Origin: Strigamia acuminata
Lineage: Eukaryota > Arthropoda > Chilopoda > Geophilomorpha > Linotaeniidae
NCBI GenBank assembly: GCA_949358305.1
Contig: OX442317.1
Coordinates: forward strand, 7,940,186-8,004,185
Length of the DNA stretch: 64,000 nucleotides
Reading direction: 5' to 3'
The notes beneath the pieces are model-generated. The model worked only from the letters and a program-made list of their open reading frames with translations, was not told the DNA's origin and made no database searches. Positions 1-13,774 of this stretch are shown here, one piece after another. The stretch's first letter is position 1; each line of letters begins with the position of its first letter. A program made the position numbers and the translations under genes.

Positions 1-3000
1 ATGAAAGCCATGTCCGAATCGCGGTCCAGCAACAACAGACCCATGCTGACCAAAGCGTCGTCCATGATGGTGCAACACTTCATCCCCGAAGAAATCCGCT
101 GGATGAAACTACGCAGCGTCGAGCTGAACTCCGCCGACGGACTGCCGCCACTGCCCATGCAGATCTCGTGGGTGCGCGACGGCATTCTGGTGGTCGGAAT
201 GGACAACGAGATGCACGTGTACTGTCAATGGCGCGGCGCGAAACGGACGAGCAGCCAAGCGAGCGACGACGGCGAAGTGATGAAGGCCAAGAGCGACTTC
301 GAGTCGAGCATTTACAGTCGGAATTTGACCGACGCGGACATTATTACGCTTAAACAGGACACTTCGGGCCCGAAACGGCTCCCCATCTTGAAGATGATAC
401 CTCATTCTACCTCGGCCAACGTGATCAGCGGCGCCGACCCCAAGAAGAAGGGGGTGAGCGAGAATCAGCCGTTGATTGAAAGTTTCATGCCCGATTACGG
501 GTTGTTCGAGGCAAGCCGCATGGCTTGTCCAGTCCTGCCGCAGTATCATCCGAAACAACTCATGGAACTTCTCAATTTCGGCAAGATTCGGAGGGTCAAG
601 GCGATCCTCATGCATTTGGTGCGTTGTTTGTCGGGCGCCGAGCACCGCGCGGCCATCAGCAGGCCGGAAGTGGCGGACGGGACGCGTCAGCGGGCGTGGT
701 CGCGGTCGAGGACGCTGTCCATTAGTATACCTCAAGGAACGAGTCCTTCGGAAAGTCAGAGTCAGTCGGCGATTTTGTCGGAGGAGTTTCATTTGGATTA
801 TATCGAAGTGAATTCGATTCCGCCGTTGCCGCTGCACACGCTGTTGGCGGCGGATAAGGAGACGATCGTGCAGCACACGAAGGACGACGGCTCCAAGAAT
901 TACAGCGGTTTGTTTTCGTCCGATGGGATGACCGAGGAGGAGGACGATTTGGATAATATTCTTATGGAGGATGAGTTTTCGACGAGTGATAGGGAAAGGC
1001 GGCGATCGATGTCCGCTGAGAAATTAGGATTGACGAATTTCGGCAACAGACACGTAAATCTTTTCGCTTTTTTAAGTCGGATTTGAGTGAATTGGTTGAA
1101 TTTTTCAATCTATTTTAGTGAATTGAATGAATTTATCAATTGATTTTGGTGATTAAATAGAATTTTTCAATTTTCTAATTGATTTTGGTGATTCAATTTA
1201 ATTTTCCAATTGATTTTGGTGATTTAATTGAATTTTTCAATTGATTTTGGTGATTCAATTAAATTTTTCAATTGAATTTTTTAATTGATTTTGGTGATTC
1301 AATTGAATTTTTCAATTGATTTTGGTGAATTGAGTGAATTAATTAAATTTTCCAATTGATTTTGGTGATTCAATTAAATTTTCCAATTGATTTTGATGAT
1401 TTAATTAAATTTTTTAATTGATTTTGGTGATTCAATTGAATTTTTCAATTGATTTTGGTGAATTGAGTGAATTAATTAAATTTTTCAATTGATTTTGGTG
1501 ATTCAATTAAATTTTTCAATTGATTTTGGTGATTCAATTAAATTTTTCAATTGATTTTGGTGATTCAATTAAATTTTTCAATTGATTTTGGTGATTCAAT
1601 TGAATTTTTCAATTGATTTTGGTGATTCAATTAAATTTTTCAATTGAATTTTTTAATTGATTTTGGTGATTCAATTGAATTTTTCAATTGATTTTGGTGA
1701 ATTGAGTGAATTGATTAAATTTTTCAATTGATTTTGGTGAATTGAGTGAATTGATTAAATTTTCCAATTGATTTTGGTGATTCAATTAAATTTTCCAATT
1801 GATTTTGATGATTCAATTGAATTTTTCAATTGATTTTGGTGATTCAATTAAATTTTTCAATTGATTTTGGTGATTCAATTAAATTTTTCAATTGATTTTG
1901 GTGATTCAATTAAATTTTTCAATTGATTTTGGTGATTCAATTAAATTTTTCAATTGATTTTGGTGATTCAATTGAATTTTCCAATTGATTTTGGTGATTC
2001 AATTAAATTTTCCAATTGATTTTGATGATTCAATTGAATTTTTCAATTGATTTTGGTGAATTGAGTGAATTAATTAAATTTTTCAATTGATTTTGGTGAT
2101 TCAATTAAATTTTTCAATTGATTTTGGTGATTCAATTAAATTTTTCAATTGATTTTGGTGATTCAATTGAATTTTCCAATTGATTTTGGTGATTCAATTA
2201 AATTTTCCAATTGATTTTGATGATTCAATTGAATTTTTCAATTGATTTTGGTGAATTGAGTGAATTAATTAAATTTTTCAATTGATTTTGATGATTTAAT
2301 TAAATTTTTTAATTGATTTTGGTGATTCAATTGAATTTTTCAATTGATTTTGGTGAATTGAGTGAATTAATTAAATTTTTCAATTGATTTTGGTGATTCA
2401 ATTAAATTTTTCAATTGATTTTGGTGATTCAATTAAATTTTTCAATTGATTTTGGTGATTCAATTGAATTTTCCAATTGATTTTGGTGATTCAATTAAAT
2501 TTTCCAATTGATTTTGATGATTCAATTGAATTTTTCAATTGATTTTGGTGATTCAATTAAATTTTTCAATTGATTTTGGTGATTCAATTAAATTTTTCAA
2601 TTGATTTTGGTGATTCAATTAAATTTTTCAATTGATTTTGGTGATTCAATTAAATTTTTCAATTGATTTTGGTGATTCAATTAAATTTTCCAATTGATTT
2701 TGATGATTCAATTAAATTTTTCAATTGATTTTGGTGATTCAATTGAATTTTCCAATTGATTTTGGTGATTCAATTAAATTTTCCAATTGATTTTGATGAT
2801 TCAATTGAATTTTTCAATTGATTTTGGTGATTCAATTAAATTTTTCAATTGATTTTGGTGATTCAATTAAATTTTTCAATTGATTTTGGTGATTCAATTA
2901 AAATTTTCAATTGATTTTAGTCATTTAATTGAATTTTTTAATTGATTTTAGTCATTTAATTGAATTTTTCAATCGTTTTAGTGATTCAATTGAATTTTTC

Positions 3001-6000
3001 AATCGTTTTAGTAATTTAATTGAATTTTACAATCGATTTCTACTGTTTTAATCGTTTCTTTTAAACATTTTTCTAGGGGCGAATGTTAACACGGCTGTTA
3101 ACACACACACATCTACCAGGATTATCCAGTTTAGATCAAATGCATTTACTAGCGTTGGCAGACACGGTTGCGTCTTGTAACACGGCATTTGCGGACAAAT
3201 TTCAGCTCGAAGTTGCCAAAAGCGAAGCCACATCGGCTTTAAGTGGAACTTTAAATACATCACCAGGTCCGAAAACCAAAAAACAAAACAAAAAACCAAA
3301 AACTAATTTCTTTTCCTCCTTAAACAGAATCGTTGGATGATTGTGGCCTTCGCTTTCTACTCGCTATGCGTCACCACTCGTACTTACTTCGCTGCCTTCC
3401 GCCCCAGCAGCGAGTCCTCTTACACAAACAGGGATTGGACACGGCCACCGTCGTCTGGGCGTTCTATTCGGAATCCGAGGAAGAGCTACTCAACGTCATT
3501 CCCGGCATGCAGCGCGGAAATCCCCGCTGGTCGGAACTGAAGGAACTCGGGGCGGGATGGTGGATCAGAAACAACGCGGTGCTCAAGAAATGCATCGAAA
3601 AAGTGGCCAAGGCGGCGTTCCAAGCGAATAACGATCCTTTGGACGCCGCCATTTTTTACCTGGCTATGAAAAAGAAGAATTTAATTTGGGGATTGTTTCG
3701 TTCGGTCAAAGACCAGAAGATGACGGAATTTTTCCAGAATAATTTCAGCGAAAACCGATGGCGGAAGGCGGCTTTGAAAAACGCCTTTGTCCTGTTGGGC
3801 AAGCAACGGTTCATCCACGCAGCTGCGTTCTTTTTGCTCGCCAATTCGTTACGCGACGCCATCGAGGTAGAATTTTTGTTTGAGGATTTTTTTGAGGAAA
3901 TTTTTTAATTTTTAAAATTTTTTTTTTTTTAGGTTTGTTTGAATAAGTTGAACGATTTTCAATTGGCGATGATTATTGTTCGGTTGTACGAGGGCGAGTT
4001 GGAGGTGCTGCCGCATTCGTTGCAGAGATTGCTCTACGAGGAGATTCTAGGCTGTGATAAAGACGGGAATAATTACGATCAGTCGAGAGCCAATCCTGAT
4101 CCGTTCCTACGAAGCATGGCGTGTTGGATACTTAAGGATAGTTCTAATGCTCTCAACACGTTGCTTCAAACTGACATCGGCTCAAATTATTCACGCGCTC
4201 CGTCGGATGAAAATCTATTTGATGACACGGGTATTTAATACGTTCCAGGGCTGTGTGGCTCTACTACAAAACTAAAATCACTTTAATTGACACCAAATTT
4301 ATGCATTTTTGTGCATAAAAGTCGATTTACGTGCATTAGAAATGTGTTTTACACCGTAATAATTCAATTTTATGTCTAAAAATGCATATTAGCAATCGGA
4401 AAATGCATATTTGTACAAATAATTGCATTTTATTTTATAAAAAAATTATTTTTATGTCTGAAAATGCATTTTTTCACTCGTAAAATGCATACTTGCAGTC
4501 GGAAAATGCATATTTGCAGTCGGAAAATGCATATTTGCAGTCGGAAAATGCATTTTTGTACTAATAATTGCATTTTATTTTATAAAAAAATTATTTTTAT
4601 GTCTGAAAATGCATTTTTGCATCCGGAAAATTCATTTTAGCACAAATAATTTATGTCTAAAATGCATTATTACATTTAGAAAATGCATTTTTCAACTTAG
4701 CTTTGTTGCAGCACACGGCCCTGATAAATCCATCCAAAGTAACATGAAATTGACTTTTTTGAATTGTTTTTCTCTCGTTGCAGTTAGCAGAAATGTGTTT
4801 AATTTTTACGTGTACCTACGGACCCATCCTTTATTAATACGCCAGCAAATAGCTGACACTGCTCAAGGATCACAAAACGTTTTGCTCACCGGGTTCAGTC
4901 ATTCTTTGGATAAAAAAATTAATTTACGCGACAGACAAGTGATGTTTGAATGCGCCATCACGCCGATGGAGCGGAGATTGTACTTTATGACGGCTCACAC
5001 GTACTTTAAAGCGGGGTGTCCCGCTTTAGCGTTGGAAGTTTTATCAAAACTACCGACTAAAGTGATCGATACCCCGTCAAACAGTCCACTTCGAAGTCCC
5101 GCTAAGAATATAACTCCGTCCGAATTGCGCAGTATCGACACGGGGATCATTAAGGATACCGAGATGGACGGGGGCGATATAGTCAAGGATGGCGGCGGCG
5201 ACGTGATCGACTGGGGTCAACCCGTGATGAATTCCCTGCTAGACGAACCGCTGGATTTGAATCTAAGCGACGAGGAAGACGAATTGGACGTCGAGGGCAA
5301 TAAATTGATCAAAAGTGTCGACTCCAAAGATGTTTTTAAATTCAATGGTATTGTTTTAATTCGTTTTGGTTGGCTAAAAAAATTATTTACTTGATTTATT
5401 GTTTGTAGGAACCGTAACGCCCGAAATAGCGGGTGGAGGATCCTCGAAAATGGATATAATGGCGCAGCAATTGAAATTTGTCGCTTGTTTAAAGGTTTTT
5501 GATCGTCAATTTACTTTTTTTTAAATGAATTTTGATCAAAAATTGCCATTTTTAATGGATTTTGATCAAAAATTGACTTTTTTCAATGAATTTTGATCAA
5601 AAATTGCCATTTTTAATGGATTTTGATCAAAAATTTACTTTTTTAAGATGAATTTTGATTGAAAATTGACTCTTTTCAATGAATTTGGATCGAAAATTGA
5701 CTTTTTTCAATGAATTTGGATCAAAAATTGACTTTTATCAATGAATTTGGATCAAAAATTGACTTTTTTCAATGAATTTGGATCAAAAATTGACTTTTTT
5801 CAATGAATTTGGATCAAAAATTGACTTTTTTCAATGAATTTGGATCAAAAATTGACTTTTATCAATGAATTTGGATCAAAAATTGACTTTTATCAATGAA
5901 TTTGGATCAAAAATTGACTTTTTTCAATGAATTTGGATCAAAAATTGACTTTTTTCAATGAATTTGGATCAAAAATTGACTTTTATCAATGAATTTGGAT

Positions 6001-9000
6001 CAAAAATTGACTTTTTTCAATGAATTTGGATCAAAAATTGACTTTTTTCAATGAATTTGGATCGAAAATTGACTTTTTTATATGAATTTTTATATTAAAA
6101 TTTGTTTTTTGTGTTTTATTTTATATAGATTATGATGGAGGAATTGAGTACGTTGGCAACTGGTTACGAGGTCGATGGAGGGCAGCTTCGATATCAACTC
6201 TACGTGTGGTTAGAAAGAGAAGTGGAGGCGCTGAAAGAATTGTGCAATTACGGAGGGAATTATTCCGGCGATTCCCAAATAAGTAATAAAAATTTATTTT
6301 CATTTTAAAAATTATTCTTAAATTAATTAACTTGTAGAAATGGGTGTTTCGGGGTCGGGAATGGACGAATTGGACAAAGCGAAGGTCACGCCGGACAAAC
6401 GAGCTGGTGAAAACCCGACGCTGCACGAGATTCTGTTGGCGGATAAAATGGATTTCGAAGCCAAATTACATCGAGCCGAGAAACGCAAACATTGGTTGAA
6501 GGCCAACGAAACGCTTCTGCGCACGCTGCTTAGTTACTGCAGCCTCCACGGTGCTAGTGGTGGCGGCTTGGCCTCGGTGCGCATGGAATTGATTCTCCTG
6601 CTCCAGGAATTGCAGCAAGAAAAGACGCAACACCAACTGCTTTCGCCGCTTCCTTTCCCAACTACGCTTCCGCTTTTATCCGCCAGTGTTGCGTGTCACA
6701 AAACGGTCGTGACCGATCCGATTCGACACTTACAAGTAGAATTTTGATGCATTTTTTCTCGTTTTGGATTTAATTTGGGTTTAATTTTGATTTTTTTGGC
6801 ATTTTTCAGGCAATGTCTCACGACATTCTATCAACCATGATCAATTTGCCGAGCCCAGCTATTCCGAGTTTTGTTAGTTATGCCGAAGTTTTCGTTTTAA
6901 GAGATCTAAGCATCGCTCTATCAGCTTGCATTTATCAGTCTTTGTGTGACAGTGAAAGCTTTTGCGTTAAGCAAAACGGTTATTTATCCGCGGGAATGGA
7001 AGCCTTAGCAAGGTGAATACAAAATGGTCGAAAAACTGCATTTGTGTGCATCAAACGGGTGTTTTTTGCAAGTAAAAACGCGTTTTTAGATGCATAAATG
7101 CATTTTTGGGCTAACAATTGGCGGAAAATTGCATTTTGGGGTAAAAAATTGACTAAAAATTGCATTTTTTGGTTAAAAATTGACTAAAAATTGCATTTTG
7201 GGGTCAAAAATTGACTAAAAATTGCATTTTGGGGTCAAAAATTGACTAAAAATTGCATTTTGGGGTCAAAAATTGACTAAAAATTGCATTTTGGGGTCAA
7301 AAATTGACTAAAAATTGCATTTTTTGGTAAAAAATTGACTAAAAATTGCATTTTTTGGTCAAAAATTGACTAAAAATTGCATTTTTTGGTCAAAAATTGA
7401 CTAAAAATTGCATTTTTTGGTCAAAAATTGACTAAAAATTGCATTTTTTGGTCAAAAATTGACTAAAAATTGAATTTGTAAGTGCAAAAAATCACTTTTT
7501 ACACGTTATATTACCTCACAATTAAAGGAATAATTTATTTTTTAGTACAAGTGTTGTGTATCAAGACAGTCACCTTGTCGGCGGCTTTAATCGAAGACGT
7601 CGTTTCAGCAGCAACGAGGAACCGATGCAGCCGACAACAGCGCCAAACAAATGGCCGGGCGTGACGTCGTTACGAGCACTTATTGAACGCGATAAGGACG
7701 AAGATTCGCCGAAACTAACCACGCTTTTAACTGAAGCTTTTATTGCCATTTACATGAGTTTATTAGTTCACGCTCTAGTCGCGTGCGAATCGCACACGTT
7801 GTACCGGCTGGTTGGACAGAATTTCTCGGAGCAAACCTGGTCGCTCTTATACGGAGGTGGAATGAAGAAACTGCTCAAAGTTGCCGTTCCATCGGCCAGC
7901 GCGACGCTTCACAATCAAACCAGCACCGAAAGTACAGCGAAAATCAAATTTAAATTAAAAACGATTCAAAATTTCTAATTTTTAATTTCCAAACAGAACA
8001 AGCGCCACAAGCGGAAGCCAGTATTATCAACACGCTCGTCAGACACAGGGAGAACCTCAACTGGAAGATCTTTAGGCAGTTTGGATCGCAACCGGCGGTC
8101 ATTAAAGAAGATAGGCCTACTTATAGGGAACAATTTGTACCTCCCGAAACGAGTGTTGTCAATTATTTAATGTCAAAGGTTTTTTTTTTTGTTTTTTTTA
8201 AATATCATTTTTAATTAAATTAAATTAATTAAATTAATTTTTTAGCCTTTATTACCTCCTGAATACGAAGTGATAGACTACGATTCGAACGAAAGTCTTC
8301 CGAGCGAAGACGAAGACGACGACGACGCGAGAGACGACGACGATTATCTGAGTTTAAAAGACACAAAAGTCAGTTCCGCGGCCCAATACCTCGAGCATTC
8401 GGATCCGAATTCCTACAGTTGGGGCATAATTAGATACGCCGTTGTTCGACTCGCTCAGCATCAGTTGCAGAAGTTTCTAAGCGTCGCCGGCTTAGAATTG
8501 CAAGGTTGAGAAATTGATGAATCGAAATATTAATTTATTCAATTAATTAATCACTTTTTCTTCTTTCTTTTTTATAAAGAATTGCCTTCAACGAGTCCTT
8601 TGATTCATTCCATCATGAAACTTCTCGATTTTTGGCTGAACCATCTCAAGGAGAAAATGGATTCGGCCGGCGCTCCTCCGAACGATTACATTCCCAGCTG
8701 TTACGTCGAAACCAGCCACGGCGGACCGGCGATTCAGAAATACCGATCCATATTGGAACCGCAAAACACTCCATTCAAGTAAACCCATAAAAAGAAATTC
8801 CAACATTCGAAATTCTTTATTTTTCTCCCAAAAAGATCCAAACAAAAATCCGCCTACCAAGTGCGTCGTCTGTGGTCGTACCTAGTGCGACAAGAACACG
8901 TGCAGGACATCTTCATTCGCTACATCTTCGGGCGCAAAAGAGCGCCGCAGATGCGCGACGATCAGTGCAGCGACGACACCGAGGTGGACGCATCGTTACC

Positions 9001-11545
9001 CGACCCGATCCGCATCATCCACAAAGACCAAGACAGCATCAGTTCGTTCTGCATCAACAAAGCCGGCCTCGGCGTCCTGGCCTTAGCGACCACCAAGGAA
9101 ATCCAAGAATTGGACATATCCGTCTTACTCGAGCCGCCATTGTGGCTGGAAGACGACTGCGAATACGACATTTTGAACCTAAACAGGTGCAAAAGTATGA
9201 AAACTAGACGAAAAGCGGAAATTAAATGTAAAATTGATTTCTAGGGGCCCCGAAAGTCTTCCCGCGACCGAATATTTAGTGGTGCAAACCGCGGCCGACC
9301 GACCGCTGTTGGCGCAGCTGGCTCCGACGGGCGGGCACTCGTCGTCGAGCCAGAATTTGGCGAACCCGGCGTCGATGCCGTCGACATTTACGGTACAGAC
9401 CGGCAGAGGGACGACAGTGGTAATTGCGAATAATCTTGTTTCTATTTTGTCCGAGTCGTGGAGGTGTTTGGTTTATTTGTTTTTTGGCTCTTACTGTTTC
9501 TCTTTTTTTTCTTTATATTTTTCTGTCTTTCTTCCCGCTTGTCTTGGACTGTACTAACTCATTTGTCAACCCCCTTTAACCCTCATCTCCAGCTGAAAGG
9601 GGTCCCCGGGGCGAATAATCCACACTTTTATCAGTATATTGTTGAGCGAAGTCGACATTTGTTGAAACCGGTGAGTTTTATTTGGGTTTTCGACTCACTT
9701 CTTGTAGTCCATCACTTAACCCTAGTTTCACGTATCACTTAAGTAGATTAGCTTTGTTGTCGTGGTTTGGTCGTTTCGTTCGGTGTTTGTGGCGTTGTTC
9801 GATGTGGAATTGATTGATTTTTGTTGTCGTTTATTTATTTTTTAGTTGATGAAGCACAAAATTGAGGGGGTACGTCGAATGAGTTCGCATCCGATTCTGC
9901 CCGTCTGTAAGATTGTGTTTGGTTTTGTTGCGCGTTGTGTCGCGCATTTAAAAATACGTTTTGTTGCTGGTTTTTTATTTATTTTTTTATTTATTTTTTT
10001 ATTTTAGATTTGACTGGGTGTCAGGATGGTTCTGTGCGGATTTGGGAGTGGGGGCATGGGCAGCCAGTGGCTACTCCGAGGACGGCAGGCGCGTACGCTA
10101 AAGTAACGAGGGTTTTGTTTAATCCTCAAGGAAATAAGGTAAGTGGGTTTGTGAAATGGGTCTTTAGATATGTTTGTGCTTTGTTGGAACCCGATTTTTT
10201 GGGAAATAATAATGATATTGCGTGAAAAATATCGATTTTCTAATTAATTTTTATGAAAAACATTGAATTTCCAGTAAATTTTCACGAAAAACATTGAATT
10301 TCCAGTAAATTTTCACGAAAAACATTGAATTTCCAGTAAATTTTCACGAAAAACATTGAATTTCAAGTAAATTTTCAGGAAAAATACTGATTTTCTAAAA
10401 AAAATTCACGAAAAACATTGAATTTCCAGTAAATTTTCACGAAAAACATTGAATTTCCAGTAAATTTTCATGAAAAACATTGAATTTCCAGTAAATTTTC
10501 ATGAAAAACATTGAATTTCCAGTAAAATTTCAGGAAAAATACTGATTTTCTAAAAAAAATTCACGAAAAACATTGAATTTCCAGTAAATTTTCACGAAAA
10601 ACATTGAATTTCAAGTAAATTTTCACGAAAAACATTGATTCTTCCAAAGATTTTATTTTTAAGACCTTTGCAGTTACACCACTCGTTTATTTACATCATT
10701 TTTCCTTTATTATCCAGTTCGGAATAGCAGATGGTGACGGAAAACTAAGTCTATGGCAAGTCGGATTGAGTTCTAACGCCAACAAGATGTTTTTCGTGAG
10801 TACACCATCGATCCTCAATCACATCATTCCATCAATTAATTTCCACTTTCCTCTAGACCCACAACTGTCACAGTAAAATCACCAGCGACTTCGTATTCGT
10901 CGGTTCGTCCAGTTTGACCGCAACCGCCGGACACTCCTCGGAAAACAAAAACGTCTGTTTATGGGACACGCTTCTTCCGCAAAAAAGGGCGCTAGTCAAA
11001 GGCACGACCAAATTTCCATTCCCTCACAAACATTTCTAATTTAAAACCTCAATTTCAGCGTTCACGTGTCACGATCAAGGCTGCTCGTGTCTGGTATACG
11101 CGCCGCAGCACCAAATCATCATTTCGGGCGGCAAAAAGGGAGAAATCTTCATCCTGGACGTCAGACAGCAACAAGTGCGTCATAACTTCACCGGCCACGA
11201 CTCCGCCGTCAAATGCATCGCGCTGGATCCCAACGAAGAATTCTTCGTGACCGGTTCCGCCGACGGTGACATCAAGGTAATAAAATAAAATAAAAATAAT
11301 AATTTTTTTTTAAATAAATATTTTTTTTTTATTGTAAATTTTAGGTTTGGGGTTTGAGTTATCGGAATACGTTCTTCACGTTTCCCGGCGAGCACGTCCG
11401 GAATACGTTTTTCCGCAACATCGGAGACGGAGTGTCGCAACTGTACGTCGACACGGCGAGTCGACTCTTCTCGTGCGGCGCGGACGGGTCCATGAAACTA
11501 CGGCAACTACCCCAGCGCGAAGTGATAGTCCAATCGATTTACTGA
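1..11545 (+). CDS. DMXL: DmX-like / Rabconnectin-3 alpha (partial, C-terminal part)
   Basis: Large WD40 scaffold. Relatives (DMXL1/2, Drosophila DmX) bind V-ATPase and promote its assembly and vesicle acidification; that role is family knowledge. Exon model: 1..1053, 3077..3266, 3328..3866, 3933..4230, 4784..5347, 5409..5494, 6129..6282, 6338..6735, 6810..7012, 7546..7931, 7997..8178, 8246..8504, 8580..8778, 8836..9186, 9245..9419, 9593..9670, 9846..9906, 10008..10138, 10718..10795, 10857..11001, 11059..11276, 11345..11545. It totals 1983 codons with every junction in frame and a TGA stop. Family-typical stretches include ESLDDCGLRFLLAMR, EKVAKAAFQ, EELSTLATGYEVDGG and C-terminal WD repeats (GCQDGSVRIWEW, SGGKKGEIFILD, GSADGDIK, SCGADGSMKLR). 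Human DMXL2 is about 3000 residues, so roughly the first third lies upstream. The window opens inside an exon in frame. The last-but-two intron is GC-AG. The exon end at 9419 is the least certain. Confidence 0.95.
1085..3050. repeat. 31-bp minisatellite in DMXL intron
   Basis: It fills the 2.0-kb intron 1054..3076. The unit is 31 bp, built on ttgattttggtgattcaatt plus aaatttttcaa, with roughly 60 variant copies. Unit variants (ggtgaattgagtgaatta, gatgattcaa) alternate in longer blocks, so higher-order duplication also occurred. It has no coding potential. Confidence 0.95.
4383..4690. repeat. 21-bp minisatellite in DMXL intron
   Basis: Intron 4231..4783 carries degenerate copies of a 21-bp unit (gcatatttgcagtcggaaaa), cleanest at 4487-4560. 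Spacers rich in gcattttattttataaaaaaa separate blocks of units, and one spacer is itself duplicated (about 4427 and 4565). Confidence 0.8.
5516..6090. repeat. 31-bp minisatellite in DMXL intron
   Basis: It occupies nearly all of intron 5495..6128. The unit is 31 bp (tgaatttggatcaaaaattg followed by acttttttcaa), about 18 copies. Copies at the 5' end are more diverged (aattttgatcaaaaattgcc) than those in the middle. Confidence 0.93.
7085..7478. repeat. 31-bp minisatellite in DMXL intron
   Basis: It fills intron 7013..7545. The unit is 31 bp (aaaaattgcattttttggtc plus aaaaattgact), about 12 copies. Two sub-blocks differ at the ttttggggtc versus tttttggtc position. Confidence 0.93.
10205..10640. 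repeat. 31-bp minisatellite in DMXL intron
   Basis: It fills intron 10139..10717. The unit is 31 bp (aaaacattgaatttccagta plus aattttcacga), about 14 copies. A variant unit (ggaaaaatactgattttcta) occurs twice at a fixed distance, which suggests a longer higher-order repeat. Each unit carries a sequence resembling a splice acceptor (tttccag) next to one resembling a donor (gtaaat). Confidence 0.92.
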
Positions 11546-12666
11546 ATGTAGTAATTTTCTTTTCCTCGATATCTCCGTAACAAATTTGCATGACGAAACC
11601 GAAAAACGAAAAATTGTCAGCTTTTCTTATGTCATTTGTCAATTCTTCTAATTAATACTTAACAAAAGATAACAAAAAAATTAATAATACATATATATAT
11701 ATATATACTTAAAAAGAAAAAAGTTAGATTATGAAATGTAATGTATAAATATGTGATTGTAAGCTTCTATTTACAGAGTTTGACCAAAGAGTTTTTGTCA
11801 CGTGATAGTAGAGTTTAATAACTAAATTAAATGGTGGCAGTTAGAGTATTTAGGTAAGGAAGAATTACTGCAGTAAAATAAACTGGAATTGAGTTTCCAA
11901 CGCTTTTAGTTGTTTAGCGATGAGTATTGTATAAATTTTACCTTTTGGTACGTTTTTCTTGGGTTTTTCGTATATAGAAATAACAAGTATTTAAAACCAG
12001 ATGCACAGAAATGTTATATAAATATATACAGATTTTTAGTCGAGTTAAGTTTCGAATTTGTACACTAGAGATTAATTAATTATGTTTTTATATAAGAATA
12101 AGAAACGGTGACTTGAACCAAATTTCACGAATTTTTTTTTGTTAATTTAATGATTTTCTTGTTCGATTGAATTGAATTGAATTGAAAACAAATCAAAAAA
12201 AGAAAGGGAAAGAAGAAAAAAGATGTTTATTTGCGTGTATAAATTGTAATTTACTAATTTTTCACATGTTTTTTCGTTTCGATATTTTCTTCCTCGATTT
12301 CCGTGCGAGTGCCTGTCAAGTTGAAGCAGTATTCGGGGTGAGATTGGAACTTCCTTGCCATTATCGTGGACCAAAACTAATGATAACAAAATCTTGCCTT
12401 AGATCAAATTATCACTCATGTTGTAATTGACAGCTCCCAATTTCTTTCCTGTATGATGTCTAGTCTCGTGTAATAATTAAGAATAATAATCGTTGCAGTA
12501 AACTCGATTTCACATTAATTATTTCTCCATTTTACATTCCCCATTCGGGGGAAGGCTCATCGATAAGCCTGCTTATTTTTGCGGACTTAAAACAGTGAAA
12601 TTGCAGGTGGAAAGCGGCATTTTGCGGACTTATTGCGGACTCATCCGGGAAGTTTTTGACCAAAAT
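11546..12666. other. DMXL 3' flank / intergenic
   Basis: No gene is seen here. It follows the DMXL stop. An AATAAA at 11877-11882 is the first good poly(A) signal, which would give a 3' UTR of roughly 350 bases. There is a short (AT)n run near 11690-11707. A near-perfect palindrome (aggctcatcgataagcct, about 12552-12569) lies close to the 20-bp array. Confidence 0.5.
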
Positions 12667-13085
12667 TTGAAGTTTTTAAACATAATTTGAAGTTTTTAAA
12701 CATAATTTGAAGTTTTTAAACATAATTTGAAGTTTTTAAACATAATTTGAAGTTTTTAAACATAATTTGAAGTTTTTAAACATAATTTGAAGTTTTTAAA
12801 CATAATTTGAAGTTTTTAAACATAATTTGAAGTTTTTAAACATAATTTGAAGTTTTTAAACATAATTTGAAGTTTTTAAACATAATTTGAAGTTTTTAAA
12901 CATAATTTGAAGTTTTTAAACATAATTTGAAGTTTTTAAACATAATTTGAAGTTTTTAAACATAATTTGAAGTTTTTAAACATAATTTGAAGTTTTTAAA
13001 CATAATTTGAAGTTTTTAAACATAATTTGAAGTTTTTAAACATAATTTGAAGTTTTTAAACATAATTTGAAGTTTTTAAACGAAA
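12667..13085. repeat. 20-bp minisatellite, highly homogeneous
   Basis: Tandem copies of a 20-bp unit (gaagtttttaaacataattt), about 21 in number and identical by eye over more than 400 bp. The period is exactly one third of a 60-base line, so identity is easy to verify. It lies between two convergent genes. It is flanked by unrelated sequence rich in tgcgga motifs and, on the right, by an inverted repeat GTGATAC-g-GTATCAC. Confidence 0.97.
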
Positions 13086-13774
13086 TTATTACGTGATACG
13101 GTATCACGCAATACGCAAGTTCACTCGATTTTCGTAACAAACCCCCCAAAATTGGCAAATTGCGGATTTTTCTTAAAATTGCGGCATTACGGTCCGATTG
13201 CGGCAATTGCGAACTAAAAAATACCTCCAATTTCAAAAATTTTGTTGTCAAAATGCTCTATTTGCATTATCCACACTTATGAAACCATTTTGCTCGCGGA
13301 CCACGCGTTGACAAGACTTTAGACTATTAAATGCATTCTCTTTTTTTTAATTTTTATTTTTTCTTATTTTAAATTTACAGCACAACCATGATTTTAAATA
13401 CAAAATTTACAAATATATTTACAATTGTGTCCTTGTTTCTTTAAATCAGACTAGAAATTGGTGCAATTATTTGAACATTATTTGATCATGAGAAAAAAAA
13501 ACGAAAAATCAAATTTAAAAAATTAAAAAAATAATAATAATTGGAAATATCGAGCATTTTAGGGAGTTTACGAGATGATTTTTCTTTTTCTTTTTTAATT
13601 ACAAATTGAAAACCACCAGATATATATATATATATATACAGAATAGAAAATTAAAGGTACCGGGTATACTACAAAAAATATAAATTTAAAAAAAAAATAA
13701 TGATTTCTTTTTTTCGATTATTTATCGATTATTTTTTTTTAAGTTACATAATTAATGAATTAATAGATCGAGTG
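13086..13774. other. intergenic between convergent genes
   Basis: No gene is seen. It holds AT-rich sequence, a (TA)n run near 13620-13638 and probably the 3' UTR of the minus-strand C1orf43-like gene. Confidence 0.4.

Noticed and set aside
109..876. 255-codon minus-strand frame opposite the first exon of DMXL
   Set aside because: It is a shadow of a GC-rich real exon on the other strand, without family similarity or splice context.
1085..3050. Possible CRISPR-like array because of regular spacing
   Set aside because: Units are contiguous tandem repeats without unique spacers, and the organism is an animal.
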